A stretch of DNA of 64,000 bases from Leptobrachium leishanense. Lineage: Eukaryota; Chordata; Amphibia; Anura; Megophryidae. Within the stretch, counting starts at the first letter, position 1. The number at the start of each line of letters is the position of its first letter. A program made the position numbers and the translations under genes. Location of the stretch: assembly GCA_009667805.1 (NCBI GenBank), contig CM019069.1, positions 90,679,204 through 90,743,203 of the forward strand, read 5' to 3'. This document shows positions 1 through 12,632 of this stretch, piece after piece. The notes under the pieces are model-generated. The model did not search any database. It was not told where the DNA came from and worked only from the letters and a program-made list of their open reading frames with translations.

Positions 1-304
1 GGACATGCTTGCAGGTGGCTTACATATCAGTTGAATGAAACAAAAACACAGAGGCTAAAATTCCTTACAAAATGATTTATTGCATGTATTTTAGAAGGCT
101 TGTAGAGATCAAACTCAATGTACTGGACTGTATTTAGATAGATATAGGCATATTGCACATATGTTTTACATAGCCTGTTACTGTACATACATAATTTTGC
201 TTTGCATTATGTGGTGAGCACAAAAAAGTACAAAGTAGACTGCATATAGCAGGTGTGTTCGAAGTAGAATTGCTTATTAACTGTACACTGTACACTTATT
301 AACT

Positions 305-950
305 GTACTCTGTCCCGCCTCTCCCCCCTACAATCCATCCTGAACGCCTCCGCCAGGCTAATTCACCTCACCCGCCACTCTGTCTCTGCCGCTCCCCTCT
401 GCGAGTCCCTTCACTGGCTCCCCATCCACTGCAGAATTAAGTTCAAAATCCTTATCCTTACCTACAAAACCCTCACTAACTCAGCGCCCCACTACCTGTC
501 CTCACTAATCACCAAATACACCCCAGCCCGCTCCCTAAGGTCAAACAGTGACCTGCGACTAGCTTCTCCCCGCATCACCTCTTCCCATGATAGACTGCAG
601 GATTTCTCACGCGCAGCCCCCACTCTCTGGAACGCTCTCCCTCGTACTGTCAGACTTTCCCCTAACTTCTCTTCCTTCAAACGCTCCCTGAAAACATTCC
701 TATTTAGGGAAGCCTACCACCCAACTCACTGACGCAACCATCAATCACTCTCACTTTACAGTCCTCTCCTCCTGTTTCCAACCCCAACCCTCCTAGATTG
801 TGAGTTCCTACGGGAATAGGGCCCTCATCTTCTCCTGTACTGTTTGTCAAATGTTGTTCAATGTATTGTAACCCTGTCTATACTGTGCTTATTGTACAGC
901 GCTGCGGAATATGCTGGCGCTTTATAAATAAAGAATAATAATAATAATAA
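305..950 (+). mobile_element. L2-like LINE, 3' fragment with RT C-terminus
   Basis: A non-LTR retrotransposon 3' end. The frame at about 322-732 reads through the conserved C-terminal reverse-transcriptase tail of L2/CR1-clade LINEs, including ESLHWLPIHCRIKFKILILT and APTLWNALP, and stops at a TGA at 730-732. A short 3' UTR follows, with the stretch GCTGCGGAATATGCTGGCGC and an (ATA)n tail ending near 950. All catalytic RT motifs are missing, so this is a 5'-truncated dead copy. L2 is preferred over CR1 because of the AT-rich microsatellite tail; Rex1-type elements are the alternative. The family-level call is firmer than the exact clade. Confidence 0.85.
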
Positions 951-1044
951 TACACTAACTGCAAAAATGTGTAATCTGGATTTATTTAAATGTGTAATAG
1001 TCCAGAAATGTCAAAGTAGAGTATATGGGATGTAGACACTGATA

Positions 1045-1105
1045 TATTATTATTCTTTATTTATAAAGCGCCAGCATATTCCGCAGCGCTGTACAATAAA
1101 TTACA
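1045..1105 (-). mobile_element. L2-like LINE 3' tail, inverted fragment
   Basis: This is the reverse complement of the tail at 890-950: an ATT-rich run, then AAAGCGCCAGCATATTCCGC and GCGCTGTACAATAAA. Only the 3' end is present, in the opposite orientation to the fragment 100 bp upstream. Confidence 0.8.
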
Positions 1106-2048
1106 GTTCTTTAAAAAGTCCCAAAATATGCCACAACAACGCACAATGGGTAGGCCAAACATAACAACAGACACACATCCTCTTTAATGGAATTGATATT
1201 GCAAGTCGTAATCAGACCTACAACGGGATGGGTTTTCATTTTTTGAGCATTTTCTGCTTTTATTTACATTTACATACACATTGAACATGTGTATTAGCAG
1301 TATCAGACTGCTTGTAATGACATTGGCTGCAAATTTCAAAATGAACAAGCTAATTTCTATTTTTCTTAATTGTTATATAAAAATATATTTCCTTTGCAGC
1401 AGCCTGTTTCACAACTATTATTTAAAAATTTTAAATATATTTGTTTCAGATCGATATTAGGTGATAATCCTGCGCGATATGCCTTTTAAAATAGTTTGCG
1501 TTGCTTTGGATGAATTATTTGTGCAGAAGGTTAAACAATTACAGCTATGTCATTACCATGTGACTACATTGAGCACCAAGATGGCTGCTGCCACGTGGTT
1601 TCAGTGAGTCTTGAGGTGGCCGTCACCATGTGGGTGGCCATATGGCGGACAGCCATGTACTCAATGACTAAGTAACAAGCAAAACTGGACAGAACCTAAA
1701 TGCACTTAATAGCATCCAAAAATTAAAACAATATCTGGTATTCAGTTAGGGTTATTATCGAATATTGATATACATAACTCCGTCTACACCATTTGTAATT
1801 TAAAATTTATTACAGCTGATAGTGTGGGATGTAATATAGCAAGTAAAAAAAAGACACACAGATGGACGGTTAAATGAATTTTATTATAGTAGCAGTAAAA
1901 GGTAATTAAAAGCAATATAATCGTCTGGTCCAGAACAACAAATTATTATATTATATGATTAATATCAACTATTAAAAGACTCTCCCCAGAGATTACACTG
2001 AAATACCTCCTGGTCCGGAGTTTAATAATAAATGTCTCTCCCCAGACA
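1106..2048. other. Unassigned AT-rich sequence
   Basis: I see no gene, paired terminal repeat or recognised repeat family here. The open frames are short and low in complexity. Confidence 0.5.
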
Positions 2049-3318
2049 TTAACCCCTTAAGGACGGGAGTAATTTTACAACTTCGGGGCTGTTTCAGAAG
2101 TAGAAGTTTGCTGAGCTCATTTTGACCATTTTTAAGTCACGTATTCTTATACCACCCAGACAAATTATATATCGTTCTTTCCGTCAGACTCGGCAGATTA
2201 ATAATATATCATTATTATATGTATATGTCATGCCCTGCCAAAATGCTATAACAAAAAATGTAAAAAAATTTGAATTTTCAATAAAATTTCAATCTTCCAC
2301 AGTGTGTAAAGTGTTTTTTTTTTTTAATTTTATTATCCGAGGCTCTGCGGTCATATTCTATTGGGTAGATTTGTTAAAAAAATTAGAACGGTGAACCCAT
2401 TTTTTTTTTGGGGAGAAATTGCGTGATTTTAGCTAAACCCCCCAAAAAAAAAATCATTAGTGAAGCATCATTGTTCACATTATAATTGAAATGTGAACAA
2501 TAGTGCTGCATTAAAAAAAACAAAAAATTTTTTTATTATTATATTTATTATTTTTTTATTATTTAATTTATTATTTTATTATTTTTATTTTTACTTTTTT
2601 TACACTTTTATTTCACTTTTACCAAGGTCATGTTTGATATCATTGGAAAGGCCATGCTCTGGCCTTTCCAGCAATATCAGCCATGACCCCCTAGCTGCCA
2701 CCGATCAGGAGATAAAGGGGTTCAAAGAACCCCCCTATCTCCTGCAAGGGATTTCCATGGGAAATCCCTTTGCAGCTAGGGGGTTCCCGGTTAACTGACA
2801 TCATCGCGCATGGCGCGATGAGTCAGTTGACCGGGGGGTGACCCAGAGGTGGGGGCTGCCATCCAAGATGGCGGCCCCCACCGGAAATAGGCCGCGATCG
2901 GGCACAAATTAGTGCCCGGTCGCGACCTGGCAACTAAGGGGTTAACCCCCCATACATCGCTGGAAAGGTCAGGCTGTGACCCTTCCAGCGATGCTGGCCA
3001 CAGCCGCCGGGGACCAGGCGATCGGGAGATAGAGGGATCCGAAGGATCCCTCCCCTCCCCTCCAGGCGCTTCCCCTGCTCCGGCGGGACGGACGCCTGAA
3101 ACTGACGTCATCGCGCCACCGCGCGATGACGTCACAATGCCGGAGGAGGGATCACACTGATCTGACTCCGGGGGAGTCAGAACAGCGTGGGAGCGACCGG
3201 AGAAGGTGAGTATCTCCCGGGGGGCTCTAAACGCCGAGGACGTACATTTACGTCCTGCGGCGGCAAAGCCCGCCTAATGCAGGACGTAAATGTACATCCT
3301 GCGGCGTTAAGGGGTTAA
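2049..3318. mobile_element. piggyBac-type MITE (family P1), TTAA-flanked
   Basis: The segment starts TTAACCCCTTAAGG and ends with the inverted AAGGGGTTAA, so TTAA is found at both edges, as expected for piggyBac-type insertion. The AT-rich left half contains a stretch (CATTGTTCACATTATAATTG) that recurs in copies at 11.9 and 16.7 kb. The right half is GC-rich, with nested palindromes such as GGACGTACATTTACGTCC near 3240 and paired CCTATCTCC/GGAGATA segments. No transposase frame is present. The superfamily rests on TTAA and terminal shape only; Kolobok also uses TTAA. Confidence 0.75.
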
Positions 3319-3820
3319 ACATAAGAAAATGAAACAAACATTTTTTAACATAAAAACGTTTAAATAAGTTCTGGACCTTAATGAAAACAAAAGACATGCA
3401 TAGGTGATTGTAAAAATGCAAGAGAAATTAAAAAGCAGCAGTCATTTAACCATCCAGATAAGGACCTTAGAAGCAGCTTGCTCAACTCCCTTCATCAGCT
3501 CATCACCAATCTCTTGGTCACTTCCTGGCTTTCTTTGGATCAGTCTTGTCTCCACCCACATGAGTGGATCCTAGTGGCTAATTGAATGTCATGTGACCTT
3601 CCTGGGAGGGGGTAGCTGTCTTATGTCACATTCTGGCAAGAGCACATGTTTAGACATCGCAATCTTGTATTGCATGGTTAGACAAAAAAATTTTGTTCTC
3701 TAGTGCCATCTAGTGGCAGTGACCTATTCATACATGGCCATTTTTTTATATATCAATTGATCATTTGCAGTAGATCAACATGTTCAGAAATTCAGTGCCA
3801 CGACAACATTACAACACAAA
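3319..3820. other. Unassigned spacer between two MITEs
   Basis: No feature recognised. The short open frames have no family resemblance. Confidence 0.5.
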
Positions 3821-4460
3821 TTAACCACCCTGGTGGTATTCCCGAGTGTGACTCGGGGGTTAAATTTCACTACCGCGAACAGTAACCCCGAGCCACACTC
3901 GGGCTGGATGCATACTCACCTCCTCCTGCGCTCCCTGGCAGTCCCCCGCAGTGTGATCGTTTCGAGTTGATTCCTGGTAACGCTCCCTGCGAGTCACATG
4001 ATGCAGGGGGACGGGACCAGGCAGCAAACTTAAATAAAATTATAATACACTGTCATTCCAATGTACAATGTTAATGAACGGCCACTAGGGGGCACTACAG
4101 GATAAGAAACAGACCATACCTAGTCTCACCTTTGTTTTCAGACAGATTTAAGTGTTTTTGTTGTATTTTATTGAATATCATTTATTTGCATTATTTTGGA
4201 TAACTATTTTTAGGATAATAAATTATTATGTCGTGTTTCAAGCTTTATCGGATTCAGTGTATTTAATATCTTTTTTTTAAAATTTATTTATTTATTTATA
4301 AAGGATTTTACCAGTAAGGACTCTTGATTGCACGGATTTCAGTGCCTGATTCCTAATTATTACAGGCTAACTATGTACAAAAACACATTTCCTTTAAAAA
4401 AAAAATTGAGACGCTTTTAGACACAAAATTTTGAAAAAATTAGACCGCCAGGAAAGTTAA
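3821..4460. mobile_element. TTAA-flanked MITE, family P2
   Basis: The ends are TTAACCACCCTGGTGG and CCGCCAGGAAAGTTAA, an imperfect inverted pair with TTAA outside. The left end carries a strong stem: CCCGAGTGTGACTCGGGG pairs with CCCCGAGCCACACTCGGG about 60 bp on. A second copy starts at 59578. Within it, about 4276-4345, lies a fragment (AAAGGATTTTACCAGTAAGG) resembling the inverted tail of the SINE at 33.5 kb. It has no coding capacity. Confidence 0.7.
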
Positions 4461-4503
4461 AGGCAGAATTAATAATTAATCCAAATAGATATAAGTGTGT
4501 GCT

Positions 4504-5080
4504 TGTTATGCCCCGTGCAAGAAAGCCTGACACCGCTCAAGACGTCCAGTGCCACAGCGTCCTGAGGCTCGGCGACACCTTCCTCATACATCTGTAATAT
4601 GTATTCTGAGCTTTTCCTCTCTCCAGCTCACAGCTGTCCAGTCTGTTGCTCCTTCCCAGTTTCTCCAGGTCCTGTTTCAACCACTGGTCCCACTATAGAC
4701 TAATTATTTCCCTACTTAAGAGAACCACACCATCACTCCAATGCTTCAGCATTGTGGGGTTTTCCTCCTGTCTGTATGCACCCTTCAGCTTATCCTGTAT
4801 TGCTTCCACAGTCAGCAACTTCGGTTATCTGCTTCCACGGCCAGCAACCCCGGTTACCTGCTTCCAAGCTCAGCAACCCCATTTACCTGCTTCTAAGCTC
4901 AGCATCTCTGGCTACCTGCTTTCAAGCTCAGCAACTTTGGCTACTTGCTTCCAAGCTCAGCAACTCTGGTTACCAGCCGCCTCCATCTATTCTGTGTCCA
5001 TCCTCGCCTACGTTTATCCTGTGCCCATCCTCACCCGTCACCTATGGTCAACCATCTAATTTGCTGCTGGGGTAACTATA
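4504..5080 (+). mobile_element. Possible LTR fragment with internal repeats
   Basis: It starts TGTTATGCCCCG, a plausible LTR-like start, and is CT-rich as many frog LTRs are. I could not find a matching CA-type end or a target duplication, so this is a weak call. An unclassified repeat is equally possible. Confidence 0.3.
4797..4985 (+). repeat. Minisatellite, unit near 30 bp
   Basis: About six degenerate direct copies of a unit like CTGCTTCCAAGCTCAGCAAC plus a short variable tail. The open frames across it are by-products of the repeat. Confidence 0.85.
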
Positions 5081-5339
5081 TACTTTTCTTGGAGGTAATA
5101 GAAGACAATAATTTTGATGTGAGGCAATTTTGCAGAATTCTCTGTTTTTTGGATCTTACTTATTTCTTTTGAAGATTGGTCATTGACAGTACTAGCACTG
5201 CAAGAATCTGAACTATTAGATGGACTAGTACCAACTCATATTTTCTACATTCCACCATAAGTGTGGGTTGAAGAACAATTACAATTATACAGTAAACCTA
5301 TTCTGCAGTGCTGTACAATGCGTAGGACAAAACAAACAT

Positions 5340-6395
5340 ACAAGAGATCCAAATTGGGGCCGAAAGGTAACCAAACAGTGAAATTCAGCATACGGTTACT
5401 TTTCCTGGCCATTCGGCTATCCAGAGAGCAGGCAGTTCGCCAAACGTTGGCGAATTGCCTACACATACGGTGCCTGTTCATTGCCTGTTCGAGGGCAGTG
5501 AAATCCCCACAGAGAAGCAATGCTTCGTCTTTTCAGAGAACAAAAAACAGCAGGGAAAAGTTGCCGAATTGCCCTGCTGTTCGGTGGTTTCATTCGACAG
5601 GTTTATTCAGACGAATCTCATAGGCTTCAATGTTAAAAATATTTCAGTTTTAATGTAATATCTAATAAACCATTGAGTATAATATTCTGCAGTAAAAAGT
5701 CTCTTTTTTTATAGATCTTTTTATTTTTTTCTGTAACAGTCCTTTTAATTATCATTCATTGGATCTTATATGTAAATTTCAATTTCAATAATTTTTTGTG
5801 TTGTGTATGTTCCTGTGGCCTATAAAGGAAGTAAAGGGAAAAGAAAAAGGAAGGAAAACGTATTACTGGTGTAAATACGGGATCATAGGATAATCAAAAG
5901 ATCTGTGAAAATTTAAGTCATATGTCATCCTAAAAAATCTGTGTATGATGTTAACTGTATTATGTACTATAACTAATAAACAATTATAAATTTAAAAAAA
6001 AATTTAAATTTCAAACATTTTCGTTCTGTAGTTTCTTTGCAAACAGCGTTTCACTTTTCAAACATTTATGCGTACTGTTTTTATTTTCACTCCATTCGTC
6101 TGCGGTGTTGGGTTTTTCCGGCGGCTGCTCTGCGCTGTGATCAGCGGCTGCTCGGGTTACTCCGCCGTGTTTGGCGGGTTTAATCCAGATGTTTTTGCGG
6201 GTTTTCAGTGTGCGTTGGCTGGGTTTTGTGGTGAGTGTTTGGCAGGTTGGCGGTGAGTGTTCGGCGGGTTGGCGGCGGCTTTTCCCTGCACTACGACGGC
6301 CCTGTGGTGCTTGCTGAATACACCGCAGGGTCACCAAACTGGGATCGCCAAATCGCACCGAATTGAAGAGAACGAAAAGTGTCGGGTATATTATA
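5340..6395 (-). mobile_element. Palindromic DNA element, family F, inverted degraded copy
   Basis: It reads as the reverse complement of the complete F copy at 17517-18837. Landmarks are CATTCGGCTATCCAGAGAGC near 5410, the AATAAACCATTGAGTATAAT block near 5665 and the CACTACGACGGCCCTGTGGT block near 6290. Both terminal CAGGGTTATTCA ends are eroded. It is non-coding. Confidence 0.7.
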
Positions 6396-8539
6396 ATGGA
6401 AAAATTAAAATGGATGCCTGTAGCCATCTTGTTTTAATGTAAAGTCTTTTCTTTTTCAATTTTCGCCTAGTTTTAGAAATGGACAGAGATTTTTTTTAAA
6501 GAGTTCATGGCTAGGTGAACCATAAGAGTTATGAGGGTTTCTATAAATGCCAGACATGATGTTATAGACGATAAAATGTCTTTATTTGATATAATGCTGA
6601 GCTAAGTGCCAGACATGTCATATTTAAATTTATTGGTTTGTTTTAACAAGTCCTTGAATTAAAGATATTTTCTTTTTGGGTATAGGAACAAATTTAAAAT
6701 CTCTATGCAAGTTTATAAAATATTCACGAAATATATTTTTATAATCAATATATTCAATATTTACAGTAGAAAATAGATGCTCCAATTATTTGTAGCGTAG
6801 AACTATATAACGGTATAATTACTGAAGAATAGAATTTCTGTTGATTTTAACTAGAAAGGAATTTAGCTGATAAAGAGTATTCAGTAAAAACCTTGAGAGG
6901 AGTGGAGATAAATTTAATTTTGACAACCCGAGACGTGCTGTCTGGGATAACTATAGTCATTCTTTGTTCAAACCAAGATAGTGGAATTGACCTATGAACC
7001 ATGATAAGATATATAAAAATTAAATTGTGGAATTAATTTGAAGAGCAACACTGCCCTCTTGAGGCGTAGTAAATATTATATTTAAGAATAAAGTAATATT
7101 TAAATGAAAGGGGTAGATTTTCAGTGACGTCAAATTGACTATAACTGGATCTGTACTGTTCATTGCATTCATTCAGGCAGATCATCCCAGGACACGATAA
7201 TGCATTGATTCAGAGATTCAGATCATTCCAACACACAATGCAATCAAGATATTATATATCACTTAATTAGAACCACACCTCTAACTCACATGCATTGAAT
7301 ATCTGACATTGATAATTTTCACATATTCCAAAACAATATATTACATAAAGAATATTGCTGCTGTAACTTATTGAATCCAGATTGGAGAGGTAATGTATGA
7401 GAAAGCAAAATTAAGGAATTAATGTAATTATATATATCTGGAGTATTTCTTGCAATAGATAGACTGAGATATCTCAGATTACTGTTAGATCCGGAATCTC
7501 TAAAATATTTCTATTCTGCAGATAGAGATATGAAGAAGAATCGGATATAAGGATTTTATCCTAAAGAAATTGTTGCAAAGTGAAATACAAAGATATATAA
7601 ATATATATTGAATTTGGAAGTTACTGTGATTGAAATTAATAAGCAAGGAATTATATAACTACAATATAAAAAGCAGAAGATTAGAAGCTTAATTCGCGAT
7701 TTTAGGGGAGGATTCACTAAATAAGTTTTTATTACTTAGCTCATCTTTTGTTGATCCATATAGCATAGAGAGATACATATATCTCTACAAGATATAGCTT
7801 GTTAAACATTGGTTTGCTGGGAAATACATGTTAATTGTTTTCGTTAAGCAGAAATGTTTATTAACCATTTGTGTATAGTTACTAACTGATAAAGTAAATG
7901 CTATTAATCATATATGCAGTTACTAACAGGAGATACATATATTGGGAAGCTAGTAGTCTATGTGCTGATGGATGTGGTTGTTTATGAATCTTTGTTTATG
8001 ATATGAGATTTGAAACTTTTTTGTATACGTAATAAATATATATATGTTTTTATCCGGTTATTGATTATTATATTTTTCAAAGCAAAACACATACAATTAA
8101 AGAAATTTAGAAGAATTTCAAGGAAATATAAACAATTGATATTTGGATCTTGTATAAGTTTCTTATCGAATATATATCTCGACAAAAGTCACCGAATCAA
8201 ACTTTTCGATTCTCTTTAAATAACCTTGATAGTATCAACAAGCAGGTTTGACACATGGAAAATGATAGGAAAAGAAAATACTGTTCAAGAGTTTACAATC
8301 TACAAGGGTGTGTGGGGTATCACACAGAGGTGAGGGTAAACTAGAGTTCACAGTATGAGGAATACTATTTAAACACCTGCAAGATTGATGGATAATTATT
8401 AGTTAGAATAACAGTTATTTTTCTGTTATTTGATGCTCAGTCCACCAGAATGTCCTCTGACAGGGTTCACTTACCATCAAGTGACACAAACACCATTTAT
8501 TTACCAAATACAAAACAGAAAGATATGTCAGTTAACACT
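6396..8539. other. Unassigned AT-rich sequence
   Basis: More than 2 kb with no recognised repeat end, coding frame or RNA. Composition is strongly AT-rich. It may be old decayed repeat or unique intergenic/intronic sequence. Confidence 0.5.
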
Positions 8540-8619
8540 ATAGGGGTTATTCACAGACCACCGAAATGTCACCGACATGACCCTTGTATCTTCTTATTAC
8601 AAAATCCCAAAAATGCCTA

Positions 8620-9071
8620 GGCTAATGTCAGATGAACGCAGTCACTCTGCGTGCGTGCACAAAGGACGGACATACTGACGGAAGATACTGTGGACACCAC
8701 ACGGTCTGTTTTTGTTGACGGACGTAGAAAAAAAAAGGGAATTACAAAATTCATATGAAAAATTATAAAAATTTGAAAATATGAAAAAACATTTTGTGCG
8801 TCAAGGTGCTGGACGTCGCAAATGCGCTGCATCTGACATCTCCTCATCACTCACACAGAACGCTACGCAGACGTGGCACACTCTGCGCGTCTGTCTAGCG
8901 GTTTTACGGTCTTGCCTAACTTACGTCCGTTTGCCACGTGCGTTGTGCGTGCGCAGTTCGGTGCGCACGTACTTCGTGTGTGGGTCTCTATTGCTCATGA
9001 TTTTATGCTACGAAGGACGTTAAACTGCACGGCAACACGGACGTGATCACTGCGTTCGTCTGACGCCGGCC
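8620..9071. mobile_element. Harbinger-type MITE inside family F
   Basis: The ends are GGCTAATGTCAGATGAACGC and CGTTCGTCTGACGCCGGCC, a diverged version of the GGCTAGGGTCAGAC ends of the full Harbinger at 50.8 kb. TAA flanks the right side. The same F-family site is empty at about 18422. Confidence 0.75.
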
Positions 9072-9228
9072 TAAAAGATCCTAAAAAAACAATAAATAAA
9101 GAGACTTTTTGCTGCAGATTAAAAGAATAAACAGTTTATTAGATACTGAATAAAAACGGGAATATTTTTAACATTGAAGCCTATGGGATTCACGTGAATA
9201 AACCTGCCGAATGAAAGCACCGAACATC

Positions 9229-10079
9229 AAACATAGAAACATAGAAACATAGAAAAATGTCGGCAGATAAGAACCTTTCGGCCCATCTAGTCTGCCCAAT
9301 TACATGGATACTTTACCTGGATTTATCTTTTGTTTAGGATAGCCTTATGCCTATCCCATGCTTGCTTAAATTCAATTACTGTTTTGGCCTCTACCACTTC
9401 TACTGGAAGACTGTTCCATGTATCCACCACCCTCTCAGTAAAAATAATGCTTCCTGATGTTACTTTTAAACCTTTGCCCCTCTAATCTAAGACTATGTCC
9501 TCTTGTTTTGCTATTTTGTTTCCTTTTAAATATACTCCCTTCCTCTACCTTGTGGATTCCCTTTACGTATTTAAATGTTTCTATCATATCTCCTCTGTCT
9601 CGTCTTTTTTCCAAGCTGTACATGTTAAGATCATTAAGCCTTTCCTGGTAACTTTTCTCCTTCAAGCCGTACACCATTTTAGTAGCCCTTCTCTGAACTC
9701 TCTCTAAGAGGTCTATATCCTTCTGGAGATACGGTCTCCAGTACTGCACACAGTACTCCAAGTGAGGTCTCACCAGTGCTCTGTACAGTGGCATGAGCAC
9801 TTCCCTTTTCCTACTGCTAATACCTCTCCCTACACAACACAAGCATTCTGCTAGCATTTCCTGCTGCTCTATTACATTGACTACTTACCCTTAGATCCTC
9901 TGAAATAATGACCCCTAAATCCCTTTCCTCAGATGTTGAGGTTAGGACTGTATCAAATATTCTATATTCAGCCCTTGGGTTTTTACGTCCCAGGTGCATT
10001 ATCTTGCACTTATCCACATTAAAACTCAATTGCCACAACTCCGACCATTTTTTTAGTTTACCAAGGCATTTCTCTGACA
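9229..10079 (-). pseudogene. CR1-like LINE 3' fragment (RT C-terminal part)
   Basis: On the minus strand the frame from 10080 to about 9838, then, after a frameshift, from about 9857 to 9435, matches the 3' half of the LINE open frame at 48-49.9 kb. Shared signatures include RALVRPHLEYCVQYW and LEKRRDRGDMIETF. The 3' UTR ends in a run of ACATAGAA units. The RT catalytic core is missing (5' truncation) and a frameshift follows NASRM. It sits inside a family F element, so it arrived later. Confidence 0.85.
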
Positions 10080-10298
10080 TTTCACTGCTGTTTGGTGTTC
10101 TCTGAATAGATTAACCATTGCTTCTCTATGAGGGCTTGCACTGCTGTCAAACAAGCACCCTACTTGCTGCCAATTTGCCAAAATTTGGTGAACTGCCTAC
10201 TCTCTGAATAGCCAAATGGCCAGGAAATGGCACCGTATGGGGAAATTTCCTGTTCGGTGCCATTTTAGGGCCAGGTCGTCTCTCTGTGAATAACCTTG

Positions 10299-11094
10299 TA
10301 ATTGATAGCAAAGCTGCATCAGTTGTCAGGAACCAATCAACCACCATAGTCACCATGAGCAATTAGTTATGAAAGCTAATGGTACATTAATAGTCCATTA
10401 CCAAGAGTCAACAAGTTATACATACTATTATTGTCAAATATAAATATAATCAGTTTATATATGTTTTTATAATACAGAAATATACTATTTTTTCAAGTGG
10501 CCAATATCAAATGCAAGAGAACATGTGGACCGAAATTAGTTGTAGAGCTCTTGATACTTTCTATCTTGCTAGAAACAGTACTGAAATGTAACTGAGATTC
10601 GTGTTATGAGAAAGAGGTTATGAGAAAAATGACTACTGTAATGTTACTGGTAGAAGTTGAAATGTTACATTGTAAATCTAACAGTGTTTATGGTTCTCTT
10701 TCCATGATAACAAAAAACTAATATTATTGAAGAGTAATTGTGGGGTTTTTTTCGGTTTGTGTGTAGTAACGCAAAATTCTGTCTATCCTGAAATAAATTA
10801 AATATCCTGGTTGATGGAATTCATTTATTTAGAGGGTAATCATTTTACTTTTTTAAATGTCGTTGCAAGGTTATTTATAATTTTGTTATGGTAATGCTAT
10901 AATTATAATTCTTATTACAATTTCCCTTTGCAGATGTAAAATATCATCATAATACGCAATATCTGTGTTTCATTTGCATGGTCTTCTGGTCTTTTGGGTT
11001 TATTGGCTCTCCATGCGTATCAGTAAAAGCCTGCGCGAAACATACAGAGAGTCTTTACTTACAGACGAGGATTATAAAGTTGTTTGTTTTGAGT
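10299..11094. other. Unassigned AT-rich sequence
   Basis: No gene or repeat end recognised between the F copy and the hAT target duplication. Confidence 0.5.
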
Positions 11095-11518
11095 CTCAGA
11101 AGTAGGGATGAGCTGTTCGGGTTCGGACGGTTCGGAGTTCGACCCGAACTTTGGCAGTTCGAAAGATCGCGAATTTCGAACTTTTTGGGTGTGTTCGGTT
11201 CGAGTTAAAAAAAAAAAGAAATTTTGAAAAAAGTATAGAAAATGCTTAACAAAAATACTAAAAAATCTAGAAATAAAGAGACTCTTTACTGCAGAATATT
11301 ATAAGCAACGGTTTATTAGAAATTGAATTAAAAACTAATGTGTACGTGGAAAGATTATCAACTCTAAATGACCTCTGTTCACAAACGGGCATAACACCAG
11401 GTGTTTTTAGTCTGGTAATCAATTTGATACATTGTACACCATACTGAGGGTGGGGTGGTGTCTGCTTCTGATTGAGATTTGAGAATTAATTTCCCTAAAA
11501 CATCCTAATATGCTGCAT

Positions 11519-12598
11519 TTAACCCTTTCGCTGCTGAGGCTTTTCACACCTCTGTGCTGAGGTCATTTTTACCTCTTTCGCTCATCATGATTAACCGCGT
11601 TTTGTAGCCATATTTTGATATATGACCCAGACATATTATATATCGTTCTTTCCGGCAGACTTGGCAGATTCATAATATGTCATTATTATATGTATACGTT
11701 ATATCATGTCTGTATATTATAACAAAAATCCAATAAAATTTGAATTTTCAATAATTTATTATGTGTAAAGTGTTTTTTTTTCACATTTTAACATGCGATC
11801 GTTATATTTTGGATGGGGTGCGCTTGTTAAAAAAATTAGAAATGGGATCTCGTTCCATTTTTTTGGGGGAAAATTTTGCTTTTTTTAACAAACGCACTGC
11901 ATACAAAAATCGTTAGTGCAGCATTATTGTTCACATTATAATTGAAATGGGAACAATATTGCTGCATTACCAAAAAAATTATTTTTTTTCTTAAATATTT
12001 TTTTAAAAAACATTTTTCATGCTCATGTTTGGTATCCTTGGAAAGGCCATGCTCTGGCCGATCCAATGATATCAAACATTAACCCCTAGCTGCCACGGAT
12101 CGGGAGATAGGGGGTTCATTGGTGGCAGCTAAGGGTTAACTCCAGGACTGGCGTCATCGTGCTATGCACGATGACGCCAGTCCTCAGGGGGAGTTCCTGG
12201 AGGCTTGGCCGACATCCAAGATGTCAGCCAGCTCCAGGAAAAGATCACGATCCAGCGCTTTTCAGCGCCGATTCGTGATCCGGCTCCCCAGGGGTTAATC
12301 ACAGCCACCGTTTGGAAGGGCAGGCTGTGCCTTTCCAAACGGTGCCTGGATTAACTCTCTGCCCCCCCGGCGATCGGGAGGGAGAGAGGTCTGAAGGACC
12401 TCGCCCCTCTCTTTCAGGCGCTTCCTCCGCACATGTGGGGGGGCGCCTGAATTAGATGTCATCGCGCCACCGCGATGACATCTAATTGCTCCGCCGGGGT
12501 CCCGGAGTGCTGGGCTGACATCCAAGATGTCAGCCCGCACCGGGGGGCGCAGCAATCCGCCGGAATCCTGAGCGCGTCCATAGCAGCCAAGTGGTTAA
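11519..12598. mobile_element. piggyBac-type MITE (family P1) nested in hAT copy 1
   Basis: TTAA at both edges (11519-11522 and 12595-12598), with ends TTAACCCTTTCGCTGC and AGCCAAGTGGTTAA. Its left half is collinear with the copy at 2.05 kb (ACATATTATATATCGTTCTT). The second hAT composite lacks it and has a single TTAA at the corresponding place near 29464, so the insertion post-dates the split of the two composites. Confidence 0.85.
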
Positions 12599-12632
12599 CT
12601 TGTGTTTGAAAAAAATTCAAAATAACATCTAA

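Larger units (their letters stand above)
8540..10298. mobile_element. Family F element, split by two insertions
   Basis: The left end is GGGGTTATTCACAGA and the right end is TCTGTGAATAACCTT, inverted to each other. Inside are F-family blocks shared with 17.5-18.8 kb (TTTTTAACATTGAAGCCTAT, then TTCACTGCTG). A Harbinger MITE (8620-9071) interrupts the block AAAATGCC/TAAAAGATCC, which is continuous at 18.42 kb. A CR1 fragment (9229-10079) interrupts it again. The transposon superfamily is unresolved. Confidence 0.7.

Noticed and set aside
2791..3160. GC-rich open frames on both strands
   Set aside because: They fall in the palindromic right half of a TTAA-type MITE; mirror frames on both strands are expected from inverted repeats.
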